From positions 54,464,397 to 54,528,396 of the forward strand of contig NC_087065.1 of the NCBI RefSeq assembly GCF_963678635.1: 64,000 bases of DNA, given 5' to 3'. The notes beneath the pieces were generated by a model. That model was not told the origin of the DNA. It searched no databases and saw only the letters and a list, made by a program, of their open reading frames with translations. Positions 23,672 through 34,011 of the stretch are shown one piece after another; within the stretch, counting starts at the first letter, position 1, and each line of letters opens with the position of its first letter. This stretch comes from Symsagittifera roscoffensis. Its lineage: Eukaryota > Xenacoelomorpha > Acoela > Convolutidae. Made by a program: the position numbers and the translations under genes.

Positions 23672-24202
23672 TGATTCGACCTCTTTGTCACGGTCCAGCC
23701 CTTCCGACCCTTGCCTCCCCCTACTCGAGCCTTAAGGATATTAATATCTTTAATCATATTACTGGTCTCAAGCTTATCCTCCCCTTCAACCTTGATTATT
23801 TTATTGTCAGTTTTTTGTTTCAGAGTAGAGCTGTCTTTACATTCATCATCTTTGGTCTTCTGCTCCGTTTCTCGCAGCTTGATCATCTTTTCCAGCAACT
23901 CCTTGCTCGCCTTTCTGTCCAGTCCGGTGTCCATCAGAACTGGTTCCCCGAACTTTACCACCATGTCCCATAATTCTTCTTTGAATTTCTCCAGTGTAGC
24001 TTCGGTCTCTGCTTTCTGGTTGAAACCACGCCTTCTCATCCAGCTTACTCAGCAACATCCATTTAATGCCCTCGAAGGTATTCTTCTTACTCTCTTTGGT
24101 ACTCAAGAGAATCATTACCATATTGGAGGTTTCGCCGGTCAAGGGTAGTTCCAGGTTTTTGCTAGGGGATGATGTCAGGGTTGGTTGGCCGTGTTCGCCC
24201 AA
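23668..24202 (-). pseudogene. SGNH polyprotein, segment 7
   Basis: Two overlapping open frames (24202-23846 and 24039-23668) joined by a frameshift. The second is acidic and helical (KFKEELWDMVVKFGEPVLM), followed by a Lys-rich linker. The counterpart in the other copy is 13620-14177. No domain recognised. Confidence 0.5.
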
Positions 24203-24821
24203 TCGTCTCCACTAAAGTCCTGCAGCAGTTTCCGAGTGGTGAAATCCTTCTCACCTTGTTTCGGCTCGGGCGTATTCCCCACCTCCATTTCTTCTCCTGC
24301 ATCACAGAGAGTTTTTTCCATGCTCTCCCCTTCAGACTCAGCTCGCCTTCTCTCAAGTACGTCTCTAAACCTGCTTTCCACGGGACAGCTTCTCTTATCT
24401 CCAGGGGTGCCCACTGATAGGGGCGAGGGTGTAGCTGGGTCCTGCTTCTTGTATTCAGTAAGGGCTGGCCTGCCGCATCTAGCTCCTCTTCCTCTTGCTT
24501 CATCTCCAGTCGCTCCAGCCCGTAGGGTGCTCGATACTTCCTCGTGGCGAACTTCTTTTCATCTTTCAAGGCTATGTATCCTTCCTCCACAATCATTCTT
24601 CCATCGTCCCAAACCGGCAGCATTTTCTCCAGATCCGCTTGGTCGAGCATTCTCAAGATATCCCGAACCTCGAACTTTGGAGGCACTGAGCCCCTCATCT
24701 TCTTTGCTTGCGTCGTCCATGAGTTTATCTTGATGTCACAAGTGTGGAAGTAAACTGCCGCTGTATATCCGATAAAGAAGGGATCCCAGCCATCGGTGAA
24801 CTCCCTCTGCTGTTTCTCCAC
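24162..24821 (-). pseudogene. SGNH polyprotein, segment 6
   Basis: 219 open codons with WDPFFIGYTAAVYFHTCDIKI, then FEVRDILRMLDQADLEKMLP, then an acidic linker (MKQEEEELDAAG). Most of this segment is absent from the other copy, which has a ~1.0 kb deletion here, so conservation cannot be judged. Function unknown. Confidence 0.5.
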
Positions 24822-25671
24822 CTCGGCTCTGGCTTACAGGGATGAGACTACCAGTGAGCTATTCATCCCCAAGGTCATTCTCCTGACTATCGTGAACTCG
24901 GGAACGACAGTGGGCAAATTTTTTTCTCTAGTGTCATTTCTAGCTCCCTCTTCACCAGCTCGAAGCTCCCTTTCCACGACGGGATTCTCGAGATTTCTCT
25001 TTTGTCTGCCGTCAAGGGTTTCAAATTCCAAAACTTGGGGTAAGTTTCGATGGGACCTTCACTCTTCCCCCCATTCTGCATTGTAGCTGCCCCCTGAAAT
25101 TAAAAACCACTAACTCGGGATCCTTTACCTTCCCGAAGAGCACTGTGTCACTCATTCGTGCCCTCAGCACCTCTTGTCGGCACCAATTTAACGCCGTCCC
25201 ATCTAGTACACTTATCAGGCTCACGTGCACCACTGAATTGCGATATGCCGCCACGAGAGGATCCGGAAAAAGATACCTCACCGCTGGTCCGTATATACAG
25301 GTTGTGACCTCTCCAAGCCCCCTGATCACTCCCAACGGGTCAGACCTCATGGCCAAACACAGATCAGTTAGTAGAGGGATACCACCATTCGCCTTCCTCC
25401 ATTCATCTCTCGTCTTGGGATTCCTTTCTTCGCCAGTCAAGTGTCGGTTTTGCATCAGAAGATACTCCACCAGCAACGTCTTCAGTCCGGCAGTGCAATT
25501 GTAAGAGTAGGTATCTACACTTGGGTGGGTTTTCCCCATCGACAGGGGCTCCCCATAATTCATCAACCGATGAAATGCCACCAGCTCGCCATGAGTCAAG
25601 AGCACTAGCGTCAGGTACCCGTCGATTCGAAGTGTCTCCACTCCTCTGCTGAACCTGTATGCTGGACCCAC
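24822..25671 (-). pseudogene. SGNH polyprotein, segment 5
   Basis: Open at 25671-25021 (216 codons, FSRGVETLRIDGYLTLVLL, then YGEPLSMGKTHPSVDTYSY), then broken to 24822. The N-terminal half matches 13160-13510 in the other copy at high similarity; the C-terminal half falls in that copy's deletion. No recognised domain. Confidence 0.5.
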
Positions 25672-25672
25672 G

Positions 25673-26690
25673 TTAAACAGTTATCTGAGATAAACTAAGT
25701 ACAAGGCCAGCAAAAGGTAAAAGGTTTATCAGCATATTCAACAGCTCTTGCACGAAGGCTTCGAATATGGTGTCCCTCGCATAGAACTTTTTAGCCATGT
25801 ACTTCTTCTCCCAACAAGGACTCAAGAGTCTCAAGATTTCGTAATTTTTCCTCGTTCTCAGCTCGTCTGTGGCATGCTCCCTCCAGTATCCTCCAATGGT
25901 GGTTTCGTTTGCCGCTGTGACGAATCTCCCCACCGTCGTCTCCCTACTCCCGGCCACTTCCAGCTGCCCCTCAAGAAATTCCCATATCTGCTTGACGAGA
26001 GATGGAGCATCCTCCCGCGTCTTTCCGTTGCATTCTCGAGCCTTGGGGTCAGGAATGGCCACCTGCCTCTTTCCTGCATCATACGATATGCCATCGATTC
26101 TAATTGCTTCTCGGCCGCAGCCACATTTCTCCTTTCATTTCTTAGTCCCCTCGCTTTGCTGGTGGAGCTTGTGATCGTCAGGTCCATACCTCGGAACCAT
26201 AGGCTGGCTGTTAGGTGGCTTATTATCGGAAGATCATCCCTTATCTCCGGACTAAGCTTCAATTGTCAAGCGAAATTCGAAATCTCAAGTAATAGGACCT
26301 CGTTCAACACAATGAGGGACCGTGCAAACTAGTAGAATACCCTCAAGGCATGAGATACGTCCGCCCAGGCCGCTGCCAATTCCGACCTCAGAAGTCTCAA
26401 GTTCGTGGGTTCCAGCTCTCAATTGGGGGCTGCCATCAACACCCGCCGCGCCTTCCCTTCCGCTATGAGGATCAAGATAGCGTATACAAATTGCAACGCA
26501 GGCGGCATGCTCGCGTACCCCGGGGACGTTGTAAACGCCACCTTTGTCTTGGCTCCGAATCGAGAAGTCACATTCTCTTGCACCTCATTCATTGCCGCAA
26601 ACAATGTCTAGATAGCTTCCCAGATCTTCTTGGGCGTCGGAGCATCAATTTTCAGATGCTCCAGAAGCTCCACCGCATGCAAGTGGTCAT
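25673..26690 (-). pseudogene. SGNH polyprotein, segment 4
   Basis: Three frames in succession (26604-26419, 26262-25858, 26062-25673) align with 12200-13150 of the other copy. Shared blocks include PPALQFVYA, ESMAYR and TVGRFVTAANE. Mixed hydrophobic and charged sequence, no recognised family; at least two frameshifts. Confidence 0.55.
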
Positions 26691-27653
26691 TCATTCCATA
26701 AACAGCAGCAGCTCCGGTTCGCAAGGCATTTCTGACTTGATTGCCACCACCAGATTCAGCATCTGGTTCAATTCCGCTCCAGGCAGCAGGTATACTAAAT
26801 TTTCCGGCCGAAACAGCTTCGGAGACGTCCCCTCGAAATCAGAGCCCGCCACGATGATCACTCTTGCGGCTCCTGGATCCGATCGATCATACGCCGCCAA
26901 TGTCTTGGCCAACTGTGCGTTCCCACAGGGTTTTCCGTACCTTGAGTCATTTGCTAATTTTCCGCCCTCGTAGGCAGCATCTGGGAGTCCAATGTCTTTC
27001 GGCTCCAGTAACTTGTCCACCACTCTCAGCTGCGCAGGAGTAGCCAATCTGATTCTTGCTATGTTTGTTCGATGTTTGGGGGGATCCATTATGAGCCCTG
27101 GACTCCCCAACAGCCTGAGTGGCCTATAGTTGATCGGTCCCATTATTGATTTCAGAGGAATCGCGGTCAGATCTGCCGTCTCCATCATCCTCGCTCTCGA
27201 GAACGGTGCTTCGTGGGCCCTCAACCACTCCACACAATGGTGTCGACTCAAGTCCTCATATGACACGTGCTTGAGCCCCAGGTTCTCCGCCAACTCCTGT
27301 CTGCATTCCAGATCTTCCAGATCCAATTCCTTTATCCTTTCTAGATATCGCGTCCGGCTCGTCTCCGTCGGTATTTCCACTCTCTTATTATCCACCACCA
27401 TCACCGAGGATACCACCAAGACTTGGGGCGTGGACGATTCTGCTTCTTCGGCCTCCATCGGTGTGGATCCCGGTAACTTGCTGCGGCTGCTCTTTGAGCT
27501 GTCTCTCGAATCGACTCTCACTCCCAGGCGATTGGACAGGGATCTCGTGGCAAAGAAAGGGAGCATGGGGGTGGACCGAAGGTGAACTGGGCCAACTCCA
27601 GCAGGCCCACTTCTAGCGTATTTATGTGTCTCTGGAAGACGCCATTCAGCCAT
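26691..27653 (-). pseudogene. SGNH polyprotein, segment 3
   Basis: About 320 open codons; the first ~45 are probably an out-of-frame shadow of the end of the SGNH domain, and the true frame starts after a frameshift near 27530. Shared blocks with the other copy (11450-12180): LDLEDL, LGSPGLIMDPPKHRT and ARVIIVAGSDFEGTSPKLF, followed by RPENLVYLLPGAEL. The last part has a beta-strand/glycine look that might be a small Rossmann-like unit, but there is no diagnostic motif. Confidence 0.55.
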
Positions 27654-28534
27654 ACCACACCTTTAGGCCTGTCAAAATGGATGCCATCCAAAGACGCGTC
27701 ATCCGGGAAGGATCACTCCATCATGTCTGCCACATCCAACAATCTAACGGGGAGCACGCTCCTCTGCTGTATTTACCTGATTATTTCATTGATGTTGCGC
27801 ACCTTCTCATTCATTTCCATCGCATGCTGATCGGCCTTCATGTTGTAAGGGATGGTGCAAATCGTGAGTATAGCGGGATCCATCTGAATCCTCAACTCCT
27901 CAAGAATGCAGCTCATCTTCTCATGTAGCCTCATTACCTTCCTCGATTCACCTCTGGACACGTCATTGGTTCCCATCATCAGAGTCACCGTGTACATCTT
28001 CACCATGTCCAACATCTCAAGTGATGCCAACATCTGAGGTGTTGCGGCTCCAGAAAAGCTCCAGACTCCAGTCTGCCAATGCGACTGGATCCGGGTCAGC
28101 ACTCGTATCTGGCTGTCCCCTATGACTAAGTGGACCGCACCCTCCGGTATTCTCGGCTGTGCATAATATTCGACCCGTGACGCGTCATGGAAACAATTCC
28201 TTCTCGCCCGCTGTGCCGTGATCCAATCCATACGGTTGTGTCTGTGATATCTGCCATCTGTATTCTTTTTGTAGCTTGTGATCACCATACTCCTGACTGG
28301 TTGGTCTCTCCAAGTAGGGGGTCGCTCCACTCTTGTTGAGTCGTCACGGGTTCCCAACTGTAACCTATCGTGTAGTTCCTTGAGACGTGATGAACTCCCG
28401 CTAATTTGGCTACTGCCCAGGGTTGAACTCGGGGTGTATCCCGGTGGTGTGACCTCCATCAGTGGGCGTATTGGTTGCGCCTCCAAACCACGCACGGCTT
28501 GGGTGGTATGGACACCGGCCTGGGTGGTATCCAC
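27590..28534 (-). pseudogene. SGNH polyprotein, segment 2: SGNH/GDSL hydrolase domain
   Basis: About 130 residues in, the frame reads HLVIGDSQIRVL (block I, nucleophile Ser), then SFSGAATPQML (block II-like Gly), TLMMGTNDVSRGE (block III, GxND) and LTICTIPYN. After an in-frame TAA (27776-27774) comes DASLDGIHFDRP (block V, Asp and His). All four SGNH blocks are present and in order, so the parent protein was probably a serine esterase/lipase-like hydrolase. Related esterase domains are known in ORF1 proteins of CR1-type LINEs. In the other copy the same TAA position is Gln, so this stop is a private mutation. Substrate unknown. Confidence 0.75.
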
Positions 28535-29355
28535 ATTTCCAGTCCCTCGTTGATGTGCTCCTGAGCCGCTCGGTCTAAGTTGAATCGGCCACTGGACCTA
28601 GGAACTTCATCCACTTCCATCTGCAAATCTGGCCTTGACCCTGCAGCTGCTCGTTCTGTGGTCCTGGTTCCTTTTTCCTTTTGTCTCGCGAACTCTCGTT
28701 GTCGCCGCTGGATCTTTTCAACTTCCGACTTCAACTGCTCACAGTTCGCCTCATTCTCACGTACCTTCTGCTCTTGTTGGTACTCTGCCCTAATCATATT
28801 AAGATCACGCCTCGCGTGATCCCTCTCGAGGATCGCATGATCTCTTTCCAGGTTCGCCTGGTCCCTCTCGAGCTTCGCATCATCCCGGTCAAGATTCGAT
28901 TTGTCTCTCTCCTTCTGCGCCCTCTCCAATTCCTTCTTTAGGTTACTGAGGTCCGGATATGCTTCGTCCGTCTGTTGTGACCGTATCATAGACGACGGTC
29001 TGCTTGTGGATTGGGCCGCAAACCCCGCCGGCGGCCTGGCGGGGAGTGGAAATTCTCCCGCGCCGTATTCCGTGTTGTTGCTCAAGCCAGGATTTCTCGC
29101 CAAGTCGAATCCCCTCACGCCTCCATCCACAATCCAGGACAACCATCTGGTCTGCTCCTGGTTGGATATCCCCTCTGTCGTGTAGCCAACCATCAGAACA
29201 GCTTCTGTCGCCGATTCCCTGCATTCACCCTGCGCTTCTAACTGCAGTATGGCGTTCAACATCACCGCCATCCTCTCATCGACGTGGGTGTAGTCCAGAT
29301 CCCTCAAGCGTTTGTAAAGTTCATCGAGCGTAGGTCCCTTGAGCGCTGCATGCAA
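28459..29355 (-). pseudogene. SGNH polyprotein, segment 1: N-terminal coiled coil
   Basis: About 298 open codons. Residues ~140-230 form a clear coiled coil with four 7-residue units of the type LERDxAx (LERDQAN, LERDHAI, LERDHAR), followed by Lys/Glu/Gln-rich helix. The open frame starts at a TTG just after an in-frame TGA. An ATG lies 6 bases inside in a different frame, so the real start is unknown and may be further upstream. A coiled coil before an enzymatic domain recalls LINE ORF1 or Gag-like assembly proteins. A frameshift near 28460-28530 connects it to the SGNH domain. The other copy lacks this part. Confidence 0.65.
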
Positions 29356-29404
29356 AGATTTTCACAGCGATCTCCCATTGTCACAATCTCCAGATGATCT
29401 CACG

Positions 29405-29518
29405 TGTCAACCAACTTGAGAATTACCTTGTCAACCAACTTGAGAATTACCTTGTCAACCAACTTGAGAATTACCTTACCAACCAACTTGAGAATTACCT
29501 TACCAACCAACTTAATAC
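29405..29518 (-). repeat. 24-bp minisatellite, ~4.7 copies
   Basis: Core CCAACTTGAGAATTACCTT, units starting at 29405, 29429, 29453, 29477 and 29501 (partial). The first three units begin GT and the fourth AC. It lies about 50 bp upstream of the first open codon of the SGNH gene, where a promoter or leader would be. Confidence 0.9.
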
Positions 29519-29963
29519 TTGAGAAATGTCTCCCTTCGAACTTGTGAATGTCGTATGAGACCGCTGATAGAGTACTTGCTCTATATATCTTTCTCTTCGT
29601 TGAGTGAGTTTTGCGTGGGTGTCAGTTCAATTTTTCAAATCAATCAGAAAATAAAATCCATTTTTAGACCAAGGTGTTCTGTTCCTAACCTAAACCCCCC
29701 TCATTATTGTGTTTAAAACATTATCCCTCCATCTATTCTACTAAAATAGTTCAATTGTAAGTTTTAAGAGCATGCAGATTCGTTTCATGTTTTAGCACCG
29801 TCAAGTCTCTAGAACCTGATTCGCATTCTGCGTTGAAATCCATCTACCTGATTCGCGCCCCTATGTACCTAACTCGAGATCCCCATGTACCTAACTCGAG
29901 ACCTCTATTGTCCGGCCGTAACTCAGGCGATACTCAAGTAGTATTTCTTGTGTAGGTGTGCCA
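29519..29963. other. Gap between pol and the SGNH gene; short repeats only
   Basis: No open frame. Three related ~21 bp units lie at about 29840-29903 (two carry ATGTACCTAACTCGAGA). No LTR separates the two gene blocks, which matters for deciding whether they are one element. Confidence 0.6.
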
Positions 29964-30500
29964 TTATCTCCGTTTCTGTAGGATGGCGTATAACTCCCTT
30001 GGGCTCAACTTGCCCCTGTTTGGGTCATAAACCGGCAACGAGACCTCCATTATCCTTCTTTCGACCATGAAGTCTCTCAGCCTCGTTAGTGCCAACATCA
30101 CGTGCTCAGGATCTTTCGTGTTCTTTTCATTGATCCTCGTTACCAGAAAGCACAGGTATTTACCCGGGACTTGTGAAACTGATGTGGGAAGCGCAGCCAT
30201 TCCTCCCAACCCCGGTCTCTGTCTAAATAGAAACTCTACATTCTGATATTTTCTCTTTAGGTCGGCATCTAGTCTCGATTTGAAGCTCATGTCCGCCGTT
30301 ATACAGATCGCGCTAGTCCTGTCTGACAAAATGAAGTCGCTGTCCGTTATCAGGATGTTCTCCGAGTTTTCATTGGTTATGTCAAATTTTGTTTTGAAGT
30401 TTCGTCCTATGGTAGACTCAGCTTCTTCCTCATCCAGTTTCGGCCCGCTGGTCTATCTCACTTCTCTGAGTTTTTTATCATCAAATATTCGGTGTGGGTA
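29964..30500 (-). pseudogene. Macro-domain-like segment at the end of pol
   Basis: The clean part (30329-29964) reads AICITADMSFKSRLDADLKRKY, then GLGGMAALPTS, YLCFLVTRINEKNTKDPEH, ALTRLRDFMVERRIMEVSLP, ending AILQKRR and TAA. This resembles the order of a macro (ADP-ribose-binding) domain of the Poa1 type: a strand with a Val/Ile-rich start and an Asp, a helix ending in KKY/KRKY, a Gly turn, a YxxxLVT strand, a helix with LRxxL and a final strand with P. The glycine loop typical of ligand binding is weak. Upstream (30500-30330) the frame continues past a stop. The assignment rests on pattern only. Confidence 0.45.
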
Positions 30501-30660
30501 AGTCCTACCCCCACTCCCCGGACAAAAATATATATCGACGTCCCCGTCGATGATGCTGCGTCTAAATTATATGGCTGTATCTCGAGCGGCCTGTCGGTTG
30601 CTGTCCAACCGAAGAGGGGAATTTTCGTTTTCACTTGTTTTTCTGCTGACACGTCGACCT
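30458..30660 (-). pseudogene. Pol linker before the macro-like segment
   Basis: 64 codons (KTKIPLFGWTATDRPLE...), ending in a stop just before the macro-like part. Its start overlaps the stop of the integrase tail. No domain recognised; probably part of the same polyprotein. Confidence 0.4.
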
Positions 30661-30661
30661 G

Positions 30662-31685
30662 CTAGATGCTTTGTTCTTCATCTCCTTTGCTCTTGACATC
30701 GCGCATCCACTCTAGTATTCTCAAGTTTGTGTTTTCCCTCCTCTCTATCTCGCTCTGCTCCAGATCTGTTTCTTGTTCTGGGGTGGAGTAGTCCTCTTGC
30801 GAATAGTGTTCGCTTTCGTTGATTATTTGCCATTCGTCGTCCACTACCAACTCACCCGCACTCAGTAACTCCTCGCCTAGCTCATCAGGTTGTATCTTAT
30901 CAATCAAGAAATTATCCCCGTACCTATTGTACCTTATGCCTGTCCGTTTGCGGTAGCCACTCCCTGTTCCTGCTGTTATCGGCAAGTCTGGTTCCGTCCA
31001 TTTCGGCACCTCGTTCTGCTCTGGATCATTCATTTCTTCTTCCACAAAGGATTCCGCATCTGAGTCTGCTTCCATCTTTTCATTATCGTCCATGCTCACG
31101 TCCTCGTTGGCATCATTCTTTTCTCTGGTGCTTTTTTCGTTCACTTCGCATGCTGGTTCTACCAATAGGTACTCTAGTCCCTCCATATTCTGCGGTACGC
31201 ACCAGTCCTCCGGAGATGGGACATGAGGCTTCAGATTTTCATAATGCGCTGCTCGCCCCGTACTGAAGCGGTAGAACCGTCCCTGCTGGTGTACTTCCGT
31301 GATCATGAACGTTCCTCGCCATTTCTTGAGTAGTTTTTTTTGTCCCCTTGGGAGGTATAACATTATGGAACACCCAGATGTATTGGCCCACTGCATACGG
31401 TTTAGCTTGAAGTATCTTCTCATCATATTTCTTCCGCTGCCTCATTTGTGCTTGCGCCGTGTTCCTCCTGCAGAGCTCGATTAGTTCCTGTTGTCTCTTG
31501 ACCGGTTCCTTCGCATAAGCTTGAGGCGCCGTCTTTTCCCCTTCATATTCTGGATAAAAAAACAACAGGAGCATTGCTCTCTCCCTGCTCGTTAACATCA
31601 TGAAGGGACTGATTCCTGTTGTCGAGTGTTGCGTGCTGTTGTACGCCCCTACCACTTGCGGCAGATATTTATCCCAGTCTGTCAT
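30662..31685 (-). pseudogene. Integrase C-terminal region and acidic tail
   Basis: Two frames (31685-31239 and 31426-30662) cover the integrase C-terminus. The first has YNSTQHSTTGISPF, the usual block after the catalytic core. The second has LLKKWRGTFMITEVHQQGRFY and AAHYENLKPH, the GPY/F-type module, with Thr in the Pro-Phe position. A strongly acidic linker follows (about 90 residues rich in Glu/Asp). No chromodomain is seen. The frameshift lies near 31400, and the start of the region is separated from the core by a short broken stretch at 31686-31694. Confidence 0.75.
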
Positions 31686-31694
31686 GTATCTCGA

Positions 31695-32350
31695 TCAATT
31701 TACCATCAGCATGTTGACCAACGTTCTGTTCTGTCTCTCCACTAACCCGTTAGTCTGAGGATGGTAAGTCGTTGAGTGCGCTTGAGCAATGTGTGACCTC
31801 TTCATCAATTCTTTTGTCAGGTCACCCTCGAAGGCTTTCCCGTCGTCCGACTGAAATGTCATCGGACAACCATATCGTGATATCCAATGTGTTATCAAGT
31901 GGTCACAAGTCTCCTCCGCTGAGGCTGTTTGACAGGGCACCGCTTCCGTCAACTTCGTAAAGTGGTCTATTATGACCAGTATATGGTTATATCCCGACTC
32001 TGTCATGCAGATCTTCTGATGGTCTATCTGCACAACCTCGTTGAATTCCGAGCTCTCAACGGACTTGAGCGGGAACTTCATCTTCCTTGGTTCTTTCACC
32101 TGTAGACATGTCAGACATGCGATCACCCATCTCTCGCTGCCTTCCTTAATCCCAACCAATCAAACCTGTGTAGTATTCTCTGTTGCACTTTGTCTATCCC
32201 CTGATGCCCCATTTGATCGAGCAATCTGAATAACACCTCCGTCTGGTACAACTGTGGTAGTATGATGAGGTTATGCTTGTGTAGTATCTTCTCCTCATCC
32301 TTTCTCCTGCATGCTACCACGCCATCAGCTGTGTGATAGAGTAAATGTTT
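31695..32350 (-). pseudogene. Integrase zinc finger and catalytic core
   Basis: The zinc-binding part (32320-32123) shows LLDQMGHQGIDKV and, across a frameshift, CLTC. The core (32159-31695) shows QIDHQKI, then FQSDDGKAF, then NGLVERQNRT. The second Asp and the Glu are separated by 35 residues, so the DD35E triad is intact. It makes the strand cuts and joins of retroelement integration. The frameshift within the zinc finger disables the full-length protein. A clear Ty3/gypsy integrase. Confidence 0.88.
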
Positions 32351-33485
32351 TTAGAACTGGCTCAAGATCTTGTAGCTGTCTTCCTCCAGATCCCCTTTCT
32401 CTTTGACTCCCGTGCGGATCCATCTGGAGAGGTTGCTTGTCATCTTGTCATTCTTTTGGGCTTGTATCAGATTCGACAGCCTATATCTCGCCTCGACGTG
32501 TTCCTTCAGTGCCATTATTTGACCATTCATTTCTCCGGGACTGTGGATGTCATCTTTCAGTTTGACGCAAACTATCCTCCTCAAGACTTTCCTGTCATCT
32601 TCTGGCACCAGGTTTGTTCTGACATTCGAGTTGCATGATAGCTCCCTGAACAGTTTCCTTGATACTGCAATTTTCTCAGGTTCTTCACCTCCGCGCACCT
32701 CCTGCTGATCCAAATTGTACGTTGCTGAGGAGGGATCCAGTGTAGTTCCCTGTTGCGGTGCCTCATCTTCTCTTCTGCCAATATCATTTTGCACTATGCA
32801 CTATTTTGGTCATCGCTGCTCTTCTCTGAATCTTCATCCCATTCTTCACACTCCCCGGACAAATTTTATTCTTCAGCATCTTTCTCTGCAATGGGCCACT
32901 CCCCGGACTCTTGACTCAGTCCAAGGTGTTCAGCCTCCTCCTTGAATCCCACCTTCTTCTTCCTGACCATAGTCCGCTCAAGTATGTCCTCAGGGATACT
33001 CTCAACCAATGACTGCACGACTGAAAGGTTTCTTTTCTTTCAAGGAGTCCTCGCTACCATCCGCATCATTCCTTCTCAATATCGTGACCTCTGGTTCCTC
33101 TTCACCCGTTTTTTTTTACCACGGGTTTATCGTCTGCCAGTTTCTCGAGTAATCTTCTCAAGTCTTCATCTATATCTGCTCCTACCGTTTCTACTTGGTT
33201 GAGATCATAGCATTTTGCCTTGAGTGTCTCCCTCACAATTTTTGACTTGAGCATTATCTCCATTGGCATCCTTTGGGTTTTTTTCAAGATTGGTTTCTCT
33301 GGACGTTCCTTTGGTATTTCGAGGTGATCTTCTATAGGTTTCCCAGACTTGTCGAGCCATCTCGTGAGTGGAAGACTATCATACGTTTCTTCATCCATGA
33401 AGGAGAAGCCATCTTTGATTTCTGGCCTATCTACCTCCCTCTGTTCCTGTTTCTCAAAGAAGTAGAACCCCGTCTTTTTACTCAA
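32351..33485 (-). pseudogene. Pol linker between RNase H and integrase
   Basis: Open at 33485-33102 (GFYFFEKQEQREVDRPEIKD, then LPLTRWLDKSGKP) and 32794-32351 (VCVKLKDDIHSPGEMNGQ, then IQAQKNDKMTSNLSRWI); between them 33101-32795 is acidic and broken by stops. The LPLTRWLDKSG block is familiar from pol linkers of invertebrate gypsy elements. It has no known enzymatic role. Confidence 0.65.
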
Positions 33486-34011
33486 GCTATATCGGCATTT
33501 TGATGTTTGTCTCTCATTCTATGCACAATTATCATGTTGTATCCATCCAGGCGAACTATCCATCTCCCTATGTAGCTCTGATCCATTGAGTACGTTTTCA
33601 ACCAGCTGAGTGCCCTGTTGTCGACTCGTAGCTTGAACGGCTCGCTACCTAGGTATGCCCTGTTTTTTTTTGACAAAAATAACCACCGCGAACATCTCTG
33701 CTTTGAGCGCCCCGTACTTCATCTCCGTATCACTCAAGACTTTACTCCCGTATGCTATTGGTCTCAAGACCGAACCGACTTCCCATTCCATTCCTGCTCT
33801 TGATGGAGAATGCCAGAAATCGCTACTACCGACGCATCCGTGTCCAGCACAGCACGTAGATTCCTTTTTCCGTTGGCATCCCTAGCACCGGTGCTTCACA
33901 CAACTCCTTCTTTATTCTCTGGAATGACTCTTCTGCCGCATTGTTCCACGTAATTTTCTTGCCCTTGTGCCTCATCAGTTGTTGCATCGGGTACACTTGT
34001 CCGCATAGCCC
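33482..34011 (-). pseudogene. RNase H domain remnant
   Basis: The last part is readable at 33676-33482: FKLRVDNRALSWLKTYSMDQ, then IGRWIVRLDGYNMIIVHRM, the fourth acidic block and tail of gypsy RNase H (the usual TDN block reads VDN here). The first half (34011-33680) is frameshifted, with scattered pieces. It would degrade the RNA strand during reverse transcription; not functional. Confidence 0.75.

Noticed and set aside
28278-29333. Several plus-strand frames of 80-110 codons opposite the SGNH gene
   Set aside because: They are antisense shadows; family motifs are on the minus strand only.
20483-29355. Programmed frameshifting in the SGNH polyprotein
   Set aside because: There are too many shifts, their positions differ between the two copies, and I saw no shared slippery site; decay is simpler.
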